A DNA stretch of 64,000 nt from contig NZ_JAKVIM010000016.1 in assembly GCF_022601715.1 (NCBI RefSeq), positions 26,514 to 90,513 of the forward strand. Reading direction: 5' to 3'. Of this stretch, positions 17,720-27,047 are shown in pieces. The notes under the pieces are model-generated. The model saw only the letters and a list, made by a program, of their open reading frames with translations, had not been told where the DNA came from and ran no database searches. The DNA comes from Acinetobacter zhairuonensis (lineage in GTDB: Bacteria > Pseudomonadota > Gammaproteobacteria > Pseudomonadales > Moraxellaceae). The translations under genes were made by a program, and so were the position numbers. Every line of letters starts with the position of its first letter. Position 1 is the stretch's first letter.

Positions 17720-19819
17720 ATGAAACATCGTCTATTACTCAGTATTTTGCCGCTCAGTTGCTGTACCGTTGCATTTGCTGATGATCAAGTGAATTCCTTA
17801 CCAACCATTAGCTTGCAGGCGACCAGCCAAGCAGATGATGGTTCAATCAACTATAAAGTGAATTCCTCTAGCTCTGCGACCAAGACCAACACGTTACTCA
17901 AAGATACACCGCAAGCAGTAACAGTCGTGACTGAGGCCGTACTTCAGGATATCCAAGCGACGCGACTATCTGAAGCACTGGATGTGGCTGGTGTAGGACG
18001 TGCGAATAACTTTGGTGGACAAGGATTAACGAACTTTACCTCTCGTGGCTTTACCAGCGGTGAATATTATAAAAACGGATTCCCAATCAACCGTGGTTAT
18101 CCCAATGCACCTGACAGTAGTACGGTTGAACGGGTTGAAGTCTTAAAAGGTGCATCTTCAAGTTTGTATGGTCGTGGTGATCCAGGCGGTACTTTTAACG
18201 TTGTGAGTAAATCCCCTCAAGCGGAACGAAAAACCGTACTCGGTTTAAATCTTGATGATGAAGGCTTATACCGCAGTACCGTTGATACCACAGGCTCGAT
18301 TACGGAAGATGGTAGCCTCACCTATCGTTTAAACTTAATGGGTGAAAATGGTGATACTTACCGAGATCATGTCGATTCAAAACGCTGGGATATTTCTCCA
18401 GTGATTCAGTGGACACCTTCCGATGCGACAAAAGTCACTTTGGAAGCCGATTTCCTGCGTAATCAACATGCTTTAGACCGTGGCTTTACCCGTTATGATG
18501 GTCAACAAAGGTATTCATTTGACCCTTCAGAATATTGGTGGGAATCTGGAAAAGACAGAAACCGCTTAAATAACAGCAATGACATGCTGCAATTCCGTAT
18601 TGAACATGAATTGAATGATGCATGGAAACTGAATGTTGGCGCTCAATACTTGAATGGCAACTTACATGGCTATGCGGTAGAAGCCAACGGCGTTAAAGCC
18701 GATAGCAACGGAGAAGTGATTACCCGAAACTATAACTGGCGTAACTTAGACTGGATTGATAAAAATTTCCAAGCAAATGTCGTTGGTGATTTTAATTTAT
18801 TTAATTTGAAGCATACCTTGATTACAGGTGTAGAGCTCGAAGATTATGATTACAAATCATACATTATCCGTTCTAAAGATGCTTTTGATTTAAATATTAA
18901 TCAGCCTTATTTATCACAAGCCCTTCCTGACCTTGTGAATGTCACCACGCATGATCGTGAAGAGCTTAAAAGCCAAGCTATTTATGTGCAGGATCAAATT
19001 CACTTAACTGATCGTTTAAATACCTTGATTGGTTTACGTTTTGAAAATTACAAGCATGATTATTCAAATTTTGTAAATAACACATCTTGGTCAACGGACA
19101 ATAACGCGTTTATCCCTCGTATTGGGTTAACCTATGATTTAACTGATCAATTGACGGTGTATAGCAATATCAGTAAGTCATTTAAGCCAAACTCGGGTGC
19201 GGATCGTAATAATCAAAGTTTTGATCCAGAAGAAGGCATTTCTTATGAAGTGGGAACCAAATATGCCTTGTTAGAGAATCAACTTTCTTTTGACACAGCC
19301 ATTTACTATGTGAAAAAAGAAAATGTGCTGACAAAAGATCCGCAAGATGACACCAAAAATATTGCTGCAGGTGAAGTCACCAGTAAAGGGTTTGATTTAA
19401 GTCTTGTGGGGAATATTACCCCTGAATGGAAAATCATTGGCAACTATGCTTATGTTGATGCCGCTGTCAGCAAAGACAATACTTTGGCGAAAGGCACACG
19501 TTTAGCCAATATTCCGCAAGATTCATTCAATCTTTTAAGTATTTATGAGTTTAAATCTGGCTCCCTGAATGGCTTAGGACTCGGTGTGAATCAACGATTT
19601 GTTGGAAGTCGAAAAGGACAAACTGCAAATAGTACCTACACCTTGGGAAGCTATAGCACAACTGATCTCATTTCTTATTATGATATGGACGCAAACATCC
19701 GTTTAAGTTTTGATATCAAAAATGTCTTGAATAAAGAATATGATGATAGTGCATTTAACCGTTATGTTTATCCGGGTCAGCCGCGTACTGCAAAATTGGG
19801 AATTACCTATTCATTCTAA
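17720..19819 (+). CDS. TonB-dependent ferric-siderophore outer-membrane receptor
   Basis: 699 residues from the ATG at 17720 (a TTG directly before it is less likely). Signal peptide ending near VAFA; plug domain from about residue 45 to 170 with DTPQAVTVVTEAVL, RGF, VERVEVLKGASSSLYGRGDPGG and GTFNVVSK, typical of hydroxamate/catecholate siderophore receptors of the FhuA/FpvA type; then a 22-strand barrel ending in the aromatic GITYSF. It imports an iron chelate with TonB energy. A Fur-like box lies just upstream. No biosynthesis or inner-membrane transport genes are adjacent, so it probably takes up a foreign siderophore. The exact ligand cannot be told. Confidence 0.92.
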   Translation: MKHRLLLSILPLSCCTVAFADDQVNSLPTISLQATSQADDGSINYKVNSSSSATKTNTLLKDTPQAVTVVTEAVLQDIQATRLSEALDVAGVGRANNFGGQGLTNFTSRGFTSGEYYKNGFPINRGYPNAPDSSTVERVEVLKGASSSLYGRGDPGGTFNVVSKSPQAERKTVLGLNLDDEGLYRSTVDTTGSITEDGSLTYRLNLMGENGDTYRDHVDSKRWDISPVIQWTPSDATKVTLEADFLRNQHALDRGFTRYDGQQRYSFDPSEYWWESGKDRNRLNNSNDMLQFRIEHELNDAWKLNVGAQYLNGNLHGYAVEANGVKADSNGEVITRNYNWRNLDWIDKNFQANVVGDFNLFNLKHTLITGVELEDYDYKSYIIRSKDAFDLNINQPYLSQALPDLVNVTTHDREELKSQAIYVQDQIHLTDRLNTLIGLRFENYKHDYSNFVNNTSWSTDNNAFIPRIGLTYDLTDQLTVYSNISKSFKPNSGADRNNQSFDPEEGISYEVGTKYALLENQLSFDTAIYYVKKENVLTKDPQDDTKNIAAGEVTSKGFDLSLVGNITPEWKIIGNYAYVDAAVSKDNTLAKGTRLANIPQDSFNLLSIYEFKSGSLNGLGLGVNQRFVGSRKGQTANSTYTLGSYSTTDLISYYDMDANIRLSFDIKNVLNKEYDDSAFNRYVYPGQPRTAKLGITYSF

Positions 19820-20301
19820 TCTGCTAGGGTGAATTCAGAAAAAAGTAGCCTTTCTTAGAGCTAAAATTTAGGGATGAGAAAGGCTACTTGAGCGATTACC
19901 TCAGTGAGTAAGTTAATTTCTCAATGCATTATTTTGAGAAATTCCACGTGTAATCTAGATCTAAGTGTAATTTATTTTCTGGTTTGCAATTCACTGTACT
20001 TGGCATGTTATAGCGATAAAATAAAATTTATTCCCCTTCAAATTAAGCCCTTCGTTCTAAAAAATAGATAACATTAAAAGGTTATTTTTGATTCCCTTGA
20101 ATTCATATTCTTCAGACTATAAAGATAGCGTAGACAAAATTGTTGCCGTTTCGTGTAAGGATTGATTTATCTGAGAATTTTATTGCTGAACTAACCCTTA
20201 TGGATAGGTTGACACCAGAAAGTCATATGCAAATTTAACTCTAAAAGCGTCTTATATTGATGATGTACAGTTCAGCTAACTATACTTTAAAGTCATTCTG
20301 G
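19820..20301. other. Intergenic region after the TonB receptor
   Basis: 482 bases between two convergent genes. It contains the 13-bp inverted repeat at 19843-19889 and otherwise AT-rich sequence with no recognisable gene. Confidence 0.6.
19843..19889. terminator. Inverted repeat / candidate terminator between convergent genes
   Basis: Perfect 13-bp arms AAGTAGCCTTTCT and AGAAAGGCTACTT with a 21-base loop, 23 bases after the receptor stop. A T run follows on the minus strand, whereas the plus side lacks one, so it could act for both directions but is better formed for minus-strand transcripts. Confidence 0.6.
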
Positions 20302-21201
20302 TTAACTATCGCCAATGAGCTCTGCGACCCAGTCGGAGAATACGCGGACTGCTGGGGAAAGAAAACGTTGATGTGGGTAAAGTAAAGTTACTGCTACTGG
20401 CAACGGGCACCAGTTTTGCAACACCGCAATGAGCCTCTTTTCTTTCAGATGTTCCGACACCAGTCTTTCTGCAAGTTGTACCATTCCATATCCATCAAGA
20501 CACATTTTTATATAAAGCTCAGTCTCATTGACGGCTACAGTAGCATTCATTTGTACTATTTTTTTCTCGCCATTATGGACAAAGTCCATTTCGCACACAT
20601 GTCTATTATGGTCTGAAAAATAATGAATAGCCTTGTGGCATGCGAGGTCATCAGGGGTTTGTGGAGTTCCGCGCTCTTGTAAGTATGCAGGTGATGCGCA
20701 GGTCACCCAGCGAAGCTGACCAAGAGGACGTGCAACAAGCGAGGAACTCTCTAGACTCCCCGTTCGGATCACGCAATCGACACCTTCCTTGATCAGGTCT
20801 ACTTGCCTATCGCTGACGCCTATCATGAGATAAATCTCTGGATAACGTTTCTGAAATTCTTTGAGATTCGGCAAGATCACCGAATGAGCAATGCCCGCAG
20901 GCATATCTACCCGTAATCGCCCCTTTGGTTGTTGCATGGTGTCCGTCAGGCTGGACTCGGCATGCTCAATTAGATCAAGTATTTCCCGACACTGTATCAA
21001 ATACTGTGCCCCCTCAGGTGTGAGGTTAACCCGCCTCGTTGTTCTATTGAGCAGGCGTACCTGTAAATATTTTTCAAGATTTTTAATTGTGCTGGTTACT
21101 GTGGAGGCTGGAAGTGAGAGCGTTTCAGCCGCATGTATAAAGCTCTCAGCTTCTGCCACGCGCACGAAAACCTGCATTGCCTGTATACGATCCAATTTCA
21201 T
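20302..21201 (-). CDS. LysR-family transcriptional regulator
   Basis: 299 residues: N-terminal helix-turn-helix (RVAEAESFIHAAETLSLPAS, about 12-31, then VTSTIKNLEKYL) and a ligand-binding domain from about 90, of the subgroup with the RLLNRTTRRVNLTPEG linker. It is divergent from the amidohydrolase and YdcZ genes with a 134-base gap, and the gap contains a perfect LysR-type palindrome (21235-21257). It most likely controls that pair and itself. The inducer is unknown. Confidence 0.88.
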   Translation of the reverse strand: MKLDRIQAMQVFVRVAEAESFIHAAETLSLPASTVTSTIKNLEKYLQVRLLNRTTRRVNLTPEGAQYLIQCREILDLIEHAESSLTDTMQQPKGRLRVDMPAGIAHSVILPNLKEFQKRYPEIYLMIGVSDRQVDLIKEGVDCVIRTGSLESSSLVARPLGQLRWVTCASPAYLQERGTPQTPDDLACHKAIHYFSDHNRHVCEMDFVHNGEKKIVQMNATVAVNETELYIKMCLDGYGMVQLAERLVSEHLKEKRLIAVLQNWCPLPVAVTLLYPHQRFLSPAVRVFSDWVAELIGDS

Positions 21202-21234
21202 TCCCTTGCCTCTGTATTACCTTCCCACCTCTAG

Positions 21235-21257
21235 ATTATTCGCTTTTACTGAATAAT
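21235..21257. promoter_or_regulatory. LysR-type operator palindrome
   Basis: 7-bp inverted repeat ATTATTC / GAATAAT with a 9-base spacer, which fits the LysR box T-N11-A (TTC-N9-GAA). It lies 34 bases upstream of the LysR gene and 78 bases upstream of the amidohydrolase start, as expected for a shared recognition site. Confidence 0.75.
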
Positions 21258-21335
21258 AAAAACAGTTTAGCCAGCTTTTTCAGCATTATATCTTCAGTTA
21301 AATTTTCACTATACCTTTAAAAAGTTGAAATAAAG

Positions 21336-22733
21336 ATGACTGGTTACAACAGAAATATAGTGCAGCCGTCCCAATCCTCCCCGAGTAAAATGCTCATTCG
21401 CGGAGCCACTGTCCTGAGCATGGATAGTGTGATTGGAAATATGGTTCGCGGAGATATTCTTATCGAGAGCGGAATAATTACCGCTGTAGGTGAAAATCTA
21501 GAAGCCGATGGTGCAGCAATTATTGATGCATCCAATATGATTGCAATGCCGGGTATGGTCGATACGCATCGACATTCATGGGAAGGTCAACTACGCCGAA
21601 TTAATCCGAATGCTGAAACGCTAGAAGATTATTGTAATGCGACACACTATTCTTTTGCCAAATACTATCGCCCAGCTGACATGTATATTGGTAATTTGCT
21701 TACAGCGCTGGGATGTATTGATGCTGGCATCACCACAGTAATCGATAACTCGCACAATAGTCGTACTGCAGCTCACTCCGATGCAGCTGTTGAGGCATTA
21801 CTTGATGCTGGTATTCGTGCCGTACACGCTTCTGGTGCTCCAGTATCTGGAGACTGGGACAAAGCGCACTGGCCCAGCAATATCGAACGCCTGCAGCAAA
21901 AATATTTCAAAGACAGCGACAACAACTTGCTATCGTTGGCCGTAATGGCACAGCTAGAACCTGAACTCTGGGCTGAAGCTCGCAGATTGGGCTTACCCAT
22001 CATTACTGAATTTTTTGGTGGAGACATGGCTGCTGCACTCGAAGGGCTGCATCAGGAAGGACAGCTAGGTTCAGATAATATCTTTAACCACTGCACTTCA
22101 CTGCCAGATGCTGGATGGAAAATTCTACGAGAGGCTGGAGTACGAGTAAACGTATGCCCAAGGTCAGATGCTCACTATGGTATTGAAGATGGTATGTTTG
22201 CCATGCAGTCAGCCTTACGCCACGGCATTCAACCAGGTTTGAGTGTAGACAATGAAACGTCTTACAGCAGCGATATGTTTATGGAAATGCGCGTGGCATT
22301 TTACTTACAGCGTGTGATGGGAATGCATCAAAACAAATGCTGTGGTACAGCGCATTCGCCAGTGACGCTACAAGCCCAAAATCTTCTACAAGCCGCCACG
22401 GCAGATGGTGCCGCTTGTGCAGGTCTGCAAGACAAAATCGGCAGCCTGACCCCAGGTAAACAAGCTGACCTGATATTGATTCGAACAGAAGACCTTAACC
22501 TTTATCCATCTGGCAATGCTTTTGGTACGGTGGTCCATGCGGCTGAGCGCAGCAATATTGATACAGTGATGATTGCTGGACGAATTGTAAAGCGTGATGG
22601 AAAGGTCCTGGGTGTCGACAGTGAGCGGCTTCGAGCAGCAATTGATGAATCTCGAGAACATCTTTTTACAGCTGCAGGCTATGTGCAAGACATTTTTGCC
22701 GAGACGTTTCTGCCTCTTGAATCAGCCAAATAA
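21336..22733 (+). CDS. Metal-dependent amidohydrolase (ATZ/TRZ / cytosine-deaminase-like)
   Basis: 465 residues. Composite-domain amidohydrolase: a small beta-sandwich (MLIRGATVLSMD from residue 19), then a TIM barrel with the metal motif DTHRHSWE (HxH, about residue 76), a further His in FNHCTSLPD and an Asp in LSVDNETSY, and the closing GSLTPGKQADLILI strand. Such enzymes deaminate or dechlorinate heterocycles or hydrolyse cyclic amides. The barrel position where deaminases usually show HxxE reads ITEFFGGD, so the substrate is not a standard nucleobase. It is followed after 15 bases by a small transporter and controlled by the divergent LysR gene. Confidence 0.82.
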   Translation: MTGYNRNIVQPSQSSPSKMLIRGATVLSMDSVIGNMVRGDILIESGIITAVGENLEADGAAIIDASNMIAMPGMVDTHRHSWEGQLRRINPNAETLEDYCNATHYSFAKYYRPADMYIGNLLTALGCIDAGITTVIDNSHNSRTAAHSDAAVEALLDAGIRAVHASGAPVSGDWDKAHWPSNIERLQQKYFKDSDNNLLSLAVMAQLEPELWAEARRLGLPIITEFFGGDMAAALEGLHQEGQLGSDNIFNHCTSLPDAGWKILREAGVRVNVCPRSDAHYGIEDGMFAMQSALRHGIQPGLSVDNETSYSSDMFMEMRVAFYLQRVMGMHQNKCCGTAHSPVTLQAQNLLQAATADGAACAGLQDKIGSLTPGKQADLILIRTEDLNLYPSGNAFGTVVHAAERSNIDTVMIAGRIVKRDGKVLGVDSERLRAAIDESREHLFTAAGYVQDIFAETFLPLESAK

Positions 22734-22748
22734 AAGAGGATAAATAGC

Positions 22749-23222
22749 ATGAACCCGCTCTATTACCTCATGGCCTTCATTGCAGGACTGGGGATTACCT
22801 TGCAGACCACCTTGAATGGTCAGTTAGCCAAAGGCATCGGAGGAGATTCTGTCGCTGCGGCACTATTTTCGTTTACTGCTGGTGCGATGTGCCTTGGGAT
22901 TTATTCGGTGGTCCGTGGTGGCTTAGCTGCGTCATTGATTGCTATTCCCGCCCAGCCATGGTGGAGTCTCATGGGCGGAATTTTGGGTTCATGCGCATTA
23001 CTTAGCTACGTTGTTCTTGCACCCAGAATTGGGCTGTCTGCCCTGTTAGGCTTGGCTATTGCTGGGCAGATTATCTCATCCTTGTTGATTGATCATTTCG
23101 GATTGATGGGAGCGACGGAACGCCCTGTTTCTATGATCAAACTGGCTGGTACACTACTAATGCTGCTGGGGCTGGCAGTCACCCTGTTTAGTGACAAGCT
23201 ATCAGGGTATTTCTCAAGTTGA
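22749..23222 (+). CDS. YdcZ-family (DUF606) DMT transporter
   Basis: 157 residues with five hydrophobic helices, starting NPLYYLMAFIAGLGITLQTTLNGQL in the style of the YdcZ/DUF606 family of the drug/metabolite transporter superfamily. A good ribosome site (AAGAGGA) precedes the ATG. These single-domain proteins probably dimerise in the inner membrane. It is presumably cotranscribed with the amidohydrolase (15-base gap) and may move its substrate or product; this is inferred from position. Confidence 0.82.
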   Translation: MNPLYYLMAFIAGLGITLQTTLNGQLAKGIGGDSVAAALFSFTAGAMCLGIYSVVRGGLAASLIAIPAQPWWSLMGGILGSCALLSYVVLAPRIGLSALLGLAIAGQIISSLLIDHFGLMGATERPVSMIKLAGTLLMLLGLAVTLFSDKLSGYFSS

Positions 23223-23351
23223 CGACTGTAAACAGGTATCTCCAATAGCCATGACTATTGAAGAGGAAAATTCTTTTTCAAAGATGAAGTTGAGAGCGCT
23301 GAAAGCCATGCAGAATAAAGATTCATAGATAGATATAAAAGATTTCAGCTT

Positions 23352-23387
23352 AGGAAAAAGTTATTCAATCTAGAATAACTTTTTCCT
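23352..23387. terminator. Bidirectional stem-loop after the YdcZ-family gene
   Basis: Perfect 15-bp stem (AGGAAAAAGTTATTC with GAATAACTTTTTCCT) and a 6-base loop. The A/T-rich arms give a T tract on either strand. It lies about 130 bases downstream of the YdcZ-family stop. Confidence 0.75.
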
Positions 23388-23491
23388 TGATGGCTTATTG
23401 TAAGCCGCAAGATCTGATAAAAATTGAACATCTCGCTATAACTAAGTAACACTGGAGAACGCTCTATAATGGCTAACGCATCTTTATAATT

Positions 23492-23632
23492 TTAATTTAA
23501 TGTTGAATATTTGGCTTCAACGGTAACCTCTCCTTTTTGCAAAGGCTTTGAGGCAGTCTCTGTCATGTTTGACCTGTAACCTGAATCATCTTTCGTGACT
23601 ACGACACCTTTGTAAAGAAAACTCCTCTCTAT
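23492..23632 (-). pseudogene. C-terminal remnant of an unidentified protein
   Basis: A 46-codon open stretch with a stop just upstream and no start codon. The peptide (GVVVTKDDSGYRSNMTETAS, then KPLQKGEVTVEAKYSTLN and TAA) has protein-like composition and looks like the end of a secreted beta-rich protein. I do not recognise the family. It is probably a decayed gene tail, but a chance open frame cannot be excluded. Confidence 0.35.
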
Positions 23633-23682
23633 TTAAAATGTTGCAGCCAGCCCAATGGAGAAATATCCGTTTGAGTTAAAAA

Positions 23683-23886
23683 CTACCTCAATCGCTTCAC
23701 AAAATAATGATAGAAAGACCCTTTAGGAACTTGGACAAATTTCATCAGATTATCCAAGCTTAGAGTATTCATTCCATGTTCGGTCAGTAACTCAATACCT
23801 CGGTGGATTAATACCTCTTTGGTGTTTACATAGTTACCACTATGTTGGGTTGGTCGACCACGAAGTTCTGGGTAAGGATGAATTAT
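23683..23886 (-). pseudogene. TetR-family regulator, N-terminal fragment
   Basis: The minus strand encodes PELRGRPTQHSG, then EVLIHRGIELLTEHGMNTLS and VPKGSFYHYF, the helix-turn-helix of a TetR regulator. Directly after YHYF, where the family normally continues with a lysine-rich helix, the frame becomes VKRLR and stops at 23683. The only ATG nearby (23890) is in another frame and an in-frame TGA precedes the segment. So the gene is truncated at the 3' side and has lost its start. The rest of the ligand-binding domain is not present. Confidence 0.8.
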
Positions 23887-24207
23887 TCATGTCAATAAAA
23901 AAGAAAACATGACTAGAAATATTAACCTTAAGATTCTTCAATTGAAGAGTTCTCTATATGAAAAGTATTACTGCGTGTTTTTATATTTGATTTCTTATCA
24001 CATGAATTAGAAGAGTTGACATCATAAACTTCAATAGATTTAGCCTATATGCAAAACACAGACTAGACCGCTGTATTATCGAAAAATACTAAATTGAGAA
24101 ATAAGCACATTACAGAATCATTTCTAAAGTTTCAAAACATTGCTTCACAGAAAATTGAGATTTAAAGACTTACACTGATTTGAACTCCACCTCATGAACT
24201 ACTGCTT

Positions 24208-25731
24208 ATGCGATTTGGTTTAATTCTGGGTGATCAATTAAATCACCAACTCGCCACACTCAAGTACTTAAACCGCGCAGAAGATATCATTCTCATGGCG
24301 GAAGTACTGGAGGAAAGTACTTATGTTGCACATCATCCGCAAAAAATTGCGTTAATTTTTAGTGCAATGCGCCACTTTGCCAAAGAGTTACAAGCAGAGG
24401 GCTGGAAAGTCCGTTATCACACCTTCAGACGGGACAGTGAGATTAAAAAACTGGTCGATTTCATCCAGAGTCAGCAACAGTTATTCCCTGCAACGGCGCT
24501 AGTCGTGACCCAATCAGGTGAATATCGTTTACAGCATGAAATTGAGACTTCATGGGGTAATACACTGCAACTCCCCGTTGTTTGTTTAGAGGATGATCGT
24601 TTCTTTTGCCGGTTAGAGCAATTTCATCAATGGGCAAAAAAATATAAAACCCTGCGTATGGAGTATTTTTATCGAGAAATGCGCAAGCAAACTCAATATT
24701 TAATGCATCAACAGCAACCCATAGGCGGGCAATGGAATTTTGATCAAGCCAACCGTAAAGCATGGTCCGGAAGTCCACCACTGACCAGCCCATTAGTATT
24801 TGAACGTGATCAAATTGATGAAGATGTAATTCAACTGGTCAAAAAGGAGTTTTCTCAACATATCGGTAATATAGCGCCATTTCGCTGGGCGACCACGCGT
24901 CAAAATGCACTGCTGGCTTTAAATCATTTTATCCAGAATAGCTTACCGTACTTTGGCGATTATCAAGATGCCATGATCTATGGATCTGATTTTATGTTCC
25001 ACAGCCTACTGTCACCTTATTTAAATTGTGGCTTGTTATTACCCAAAGAAGTCTGCGATGCAGCCGAAGCGGCTTATTATAACGGTCAAGCGCCCTTAAA
25101 TGCTGTGGAAGGTTTTATTCGGCAGATTTTAGGCTGGCGAGAATATGTTCGCGGAATTTACTGGTTAAACATGCCTGAATATCGTGACCAAAATGCACTC
25201 CAGCATACAACCCCTTTACCCCAATATTACTGGACAGGTGAAACCAAGATGGCATGTATGGCTGAATGTTTCCGCAATACATTTCAACATGCTTACGCCC
25301 ATCATATTCAGCGCTTAATGATTACGGGAAACTTTGCACTTTTGGCTGGTGTCCATCCACATGAAATTTGCGAATGGTATTTAGCTGTCTATGCCGATGC
25401 TTATGAATGGGTCGAATTACCCAATACCTTAGGCATGGTGATGCATGCCGATGGTGGTTTAATGGCAACAAAACCTTATGCTGCTTCCGGTAATTACATT
25501 CATAAAATGTCCAATTATTGCCAGCACTGTACGTATAACGTCAAAACCAAAACTGAGGCTGACAGTTGTCCCTTTAACAGTCTCTACTGGTATTTTATGC
25601 TTAGACATGAGGCTTTACTTCGACACAACCCACGTATGTCTATGGTCTATAAAACTCTTGATCGTCTGCAAGACAAAGCAAAGATTATGGCTCATGCCCA
25701 GTCACTACTGAATCAACTAGATCAATTGTAA
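24208..25731 (+). CDS. phrB: Cryptochrome/photolyase of the iron-sulfur (FeS-BCP, 6-4 photolyase) class
   Basis: 507 residues. The N-terminal Rossmann-like domain begins MRFGLILGDQLNHQL, the signature of the deoxyribodipyrimidine photolyase-related family, and a helical FAD domain follows. Four cysteines fit the known 4Fe-4S ligands of Agrobacterium PhrB: one in MAECFRNTF, two in NYCQHC and one in DSCPFN, with the same 3- and 13-residue spacings. Enzymes of this class repair UV 6-4 photoproducts with light energy. It is followed 4 bases later by a DUF2256 protein. Confidence 0.92.
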   Translation: MRFGLILGDQLNHQLATLKYLNRAEDIILMAEVLEESTYVAHHPQKIALIFSAMRHFAKELQAEGWKVRYHTFRRDSEIKKLVDFIQSQQQLFPATALVVTQSGEYRLQHEIETSWGNTLQLPVVCLEDDRFFCRLEQFHQWAKKYKTLRMEYFYREMRKQTQYLMHQQQPIGGQWNFDQANRKAWSGSPPLTSPLVFERDQIDEDVIQLVKKEFSQHIGNIAPFRWATTRQNALLALNHFIQNSLPYFGDYQDAMIYGSDFMFHSLLSPYLNCGLLLPKEVCDAAEAAYYNGQAPLNAVEGFIRQILGWREYVRGIYWLNMPEYRDQNALQHTTPLPQYYWTGETKMACMAECFRNTFQHAYAHHIQRLMITGNFALLAGVHPHEICEWYLAVYADAYEWVELPNTLGMVMHADGGLMATKPYAASGNYIHKMSNYCQHCTYNVKTKTEADSCPFNSLYWYFMLRHEALLRHNPRMSMVYKTLDRLQDKAKIMAHAQSLLNQLDQL

Positions 25732-25735
25732 CACC

Positions 25736-25876
25736 ATGAAAAAACAACATTTGCCCGAAAAAATATGTGCCTATTGCCAACGCCCCTTTACTTGGCGTAA
25801 AAAATGGCAACGTTGCTGGGACGAAGTCAAATATTGTTCTGAAAGATGTAAACGCCATGCCCGATCAAACAAGTGA
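25736..25876 (+). CDS. DUF2256 small zinc-ribbon-like protein
   Basis: 46 residues, basic, with two cysteine pairs (CAYC at 11-14 and CSERC at 34-38, plus Cys27) and a Trp-rich middle (TWRKKWQRCWDEVKYC). This matches DUF2256, a small family often found next to FeS photolyases. It starts 4 bases after the photolyase stop and is surely cotranscribed. The function is unknown; metal binding is inferred from the cysteines. Confidence 0.85.
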   Translation: MKKQHLPEKICAYCQRPFTWRKKWQRCWDEVKYCSERCKRHARSNK

Positions 25877-25968
25877 CTGCACCTTACCATGATGACGAGG
25901 GATGCAATTCATTATCTGGCGTATTGCAGATGAGTACCTACGATCTGTTTAGATAATTTCTATTTAAC

Positions 25969-26226
25969 TTAAGCATGCTTATACTGACGTGAACAATAAG
26001 CTCGACTAATTTCAGGTGATCGCAATTGCTGGTGTTTGGTCTTACGGCCTGCCATACGTTTACGCCACAATTTAAAACTGCCAGATTTCAAATTCTGCCG
26101 CATTACGCGAATGACTGCAGACTCATCTAATCCATACTCTCTGTGGATGGCTTCAAAAGGGGTTCTATCCTCCCAAGCCATTTCAATGATTCTCGATAAG
26201 TCCTGTTCAACAACATGATTCGCCAT
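25969..26226 (-). CDS. TIGR03643/DUF2805 family protein
   Basis: 85 residues from the ATG at 26226 (GGTG just upstream; an ATG at 26247 would add 7 residues). The core IIEMAWEDRTPFEAI, then YGLDESAVIRVMRQNLK and FKLWRKRMAGRKTKH is the DUF2805 signature: a short helix-turn-helix-like fold with a basic tail. The family is commonly found with photolyase genes and has no assigned function. It is convergent with the photolyase/DUF2256 pair and divergent from the lipoprotein operon. Confidence 0.85.
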   Translation of the reverse strand: MANHVVEQDLSRIIEMAWEDRTPFEAIHREYGLDESAVIRVMRQNLKSGSFKLWRKRMAGRKTKHQQLRSPEISRAYCSRQYKHA

Positions 26227-26477
26227 ATTCACCACACCCTCTTGCATACAACACCGTACAAAAATCTATTTTTTTCAGGATGATATTCAAATCCAACTAT
26301 TGATGAGCACACGTTCACTTTGATTGAATTGAATACCTATGTTTAGGGTCGATCATAAAAAGATAGGCATGAATTTTTTGTGATTTTTTAACTTTATCCA
26401 CTGTATTCCAGAAGAAACTATTCACATTCACTTCACATCATTTTTCTTACATTAAATAAAAACGAAGGAATAGTGTG

Positions 26478-27047
26478 ATGAAAATCTTTACGACACTACT
26501 GACAACGACTATCGCCGTCTTAAGTCTAACTGCGTGTAAGAGTCTTCCAAGTTATACCAATGACTACAGTCAAGCAGATCAAAACATCAAAGGCATCACC
26601 TTCAATGATGAACAAGCCCAACAAATAGGCTCACGTTTTATCGATGCCTTCAACGCCTTAGGTACAGCTAATTTTGTTGCTCAGGCAAGCAGCCTGTATG
26701 CAGATCAATTGTATATTAATGACACCTTATCTCAGTTTTCGAATAAGCAAGATTTGATCAAGCATTTTGATGGTATGAATAACCGTGTCAGTAATGTCAA
26801 CGTTAAATTAATCAGTGCAACATATCATGAAGATTCAGCTTATATTCATTGGTATATGGCCTATGACTTCAAGATGTTTGGGCGGACTAAAAGCATGACT
26901 TCCTATGGAATTAGTGAAGTCAAAATCAATCAAAACCAACAAATTATTTTCCAGCAAGATTACTGGGATCCTGCCAACGGTCTCTATCGTTCATTACCAG
27001 TCTTTGGAGGTGCTTACAAATGGGTATTACCATTCAAAAAACCTTAA
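26478..27047 (+). CDS. SnoaL/NTF2-like lipoprotein
   Basis: 189 residues from the ATG at 26478 (AAGGAA 7 bases upstream; a GTG directly before it is less likely). Lipoprotein signal with LTAC (Cys20). The mature part resembles the NTF2-like/SnoaL fold: QQIGSRFIDAFNALGTANFV, an Asn/Asp pair in YINDTLSQF and a final strand DYWDPANGLYRSLP. Proteins of this sort travel with the photolyase/cyclopropane-synthase/DUF1365 gene set in several proteobacteria; their ligand is unknown. Its last 28 bases overlap the next gene. Confidence 0.78.
   Translation: MKIFTTLLTTTIAVLSLTACKSLPSYTNDYSQADQNIKGITFNDEQAQQIGSRFIDAFNALGTANFVAQASSLYADQLYINDTLSQFSNKQDLIKHFDGMNNRVSNVNVKLISATYHEDSAYIHWYMAYDFKMFGRTKSMTSYGISEVKINQNQQIIFQQDYWDPANGLYRSLPVFGGAYKWVLPFKKP

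Larger units (their letters stand above)
23223..24207. other. Degraded intergenic region with gene remnants
   Basis: 985 bases without an intact gene. It holds a 15-bp hairpin (23352-23387), a 46-codon C-terminal remnant on the minus strand (23492-23632), a TetR N-terminal remnant on the minus strand (23683-23886) and then AT-rich sequence leading to the photolyase promoter. Confidence 0.7.
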
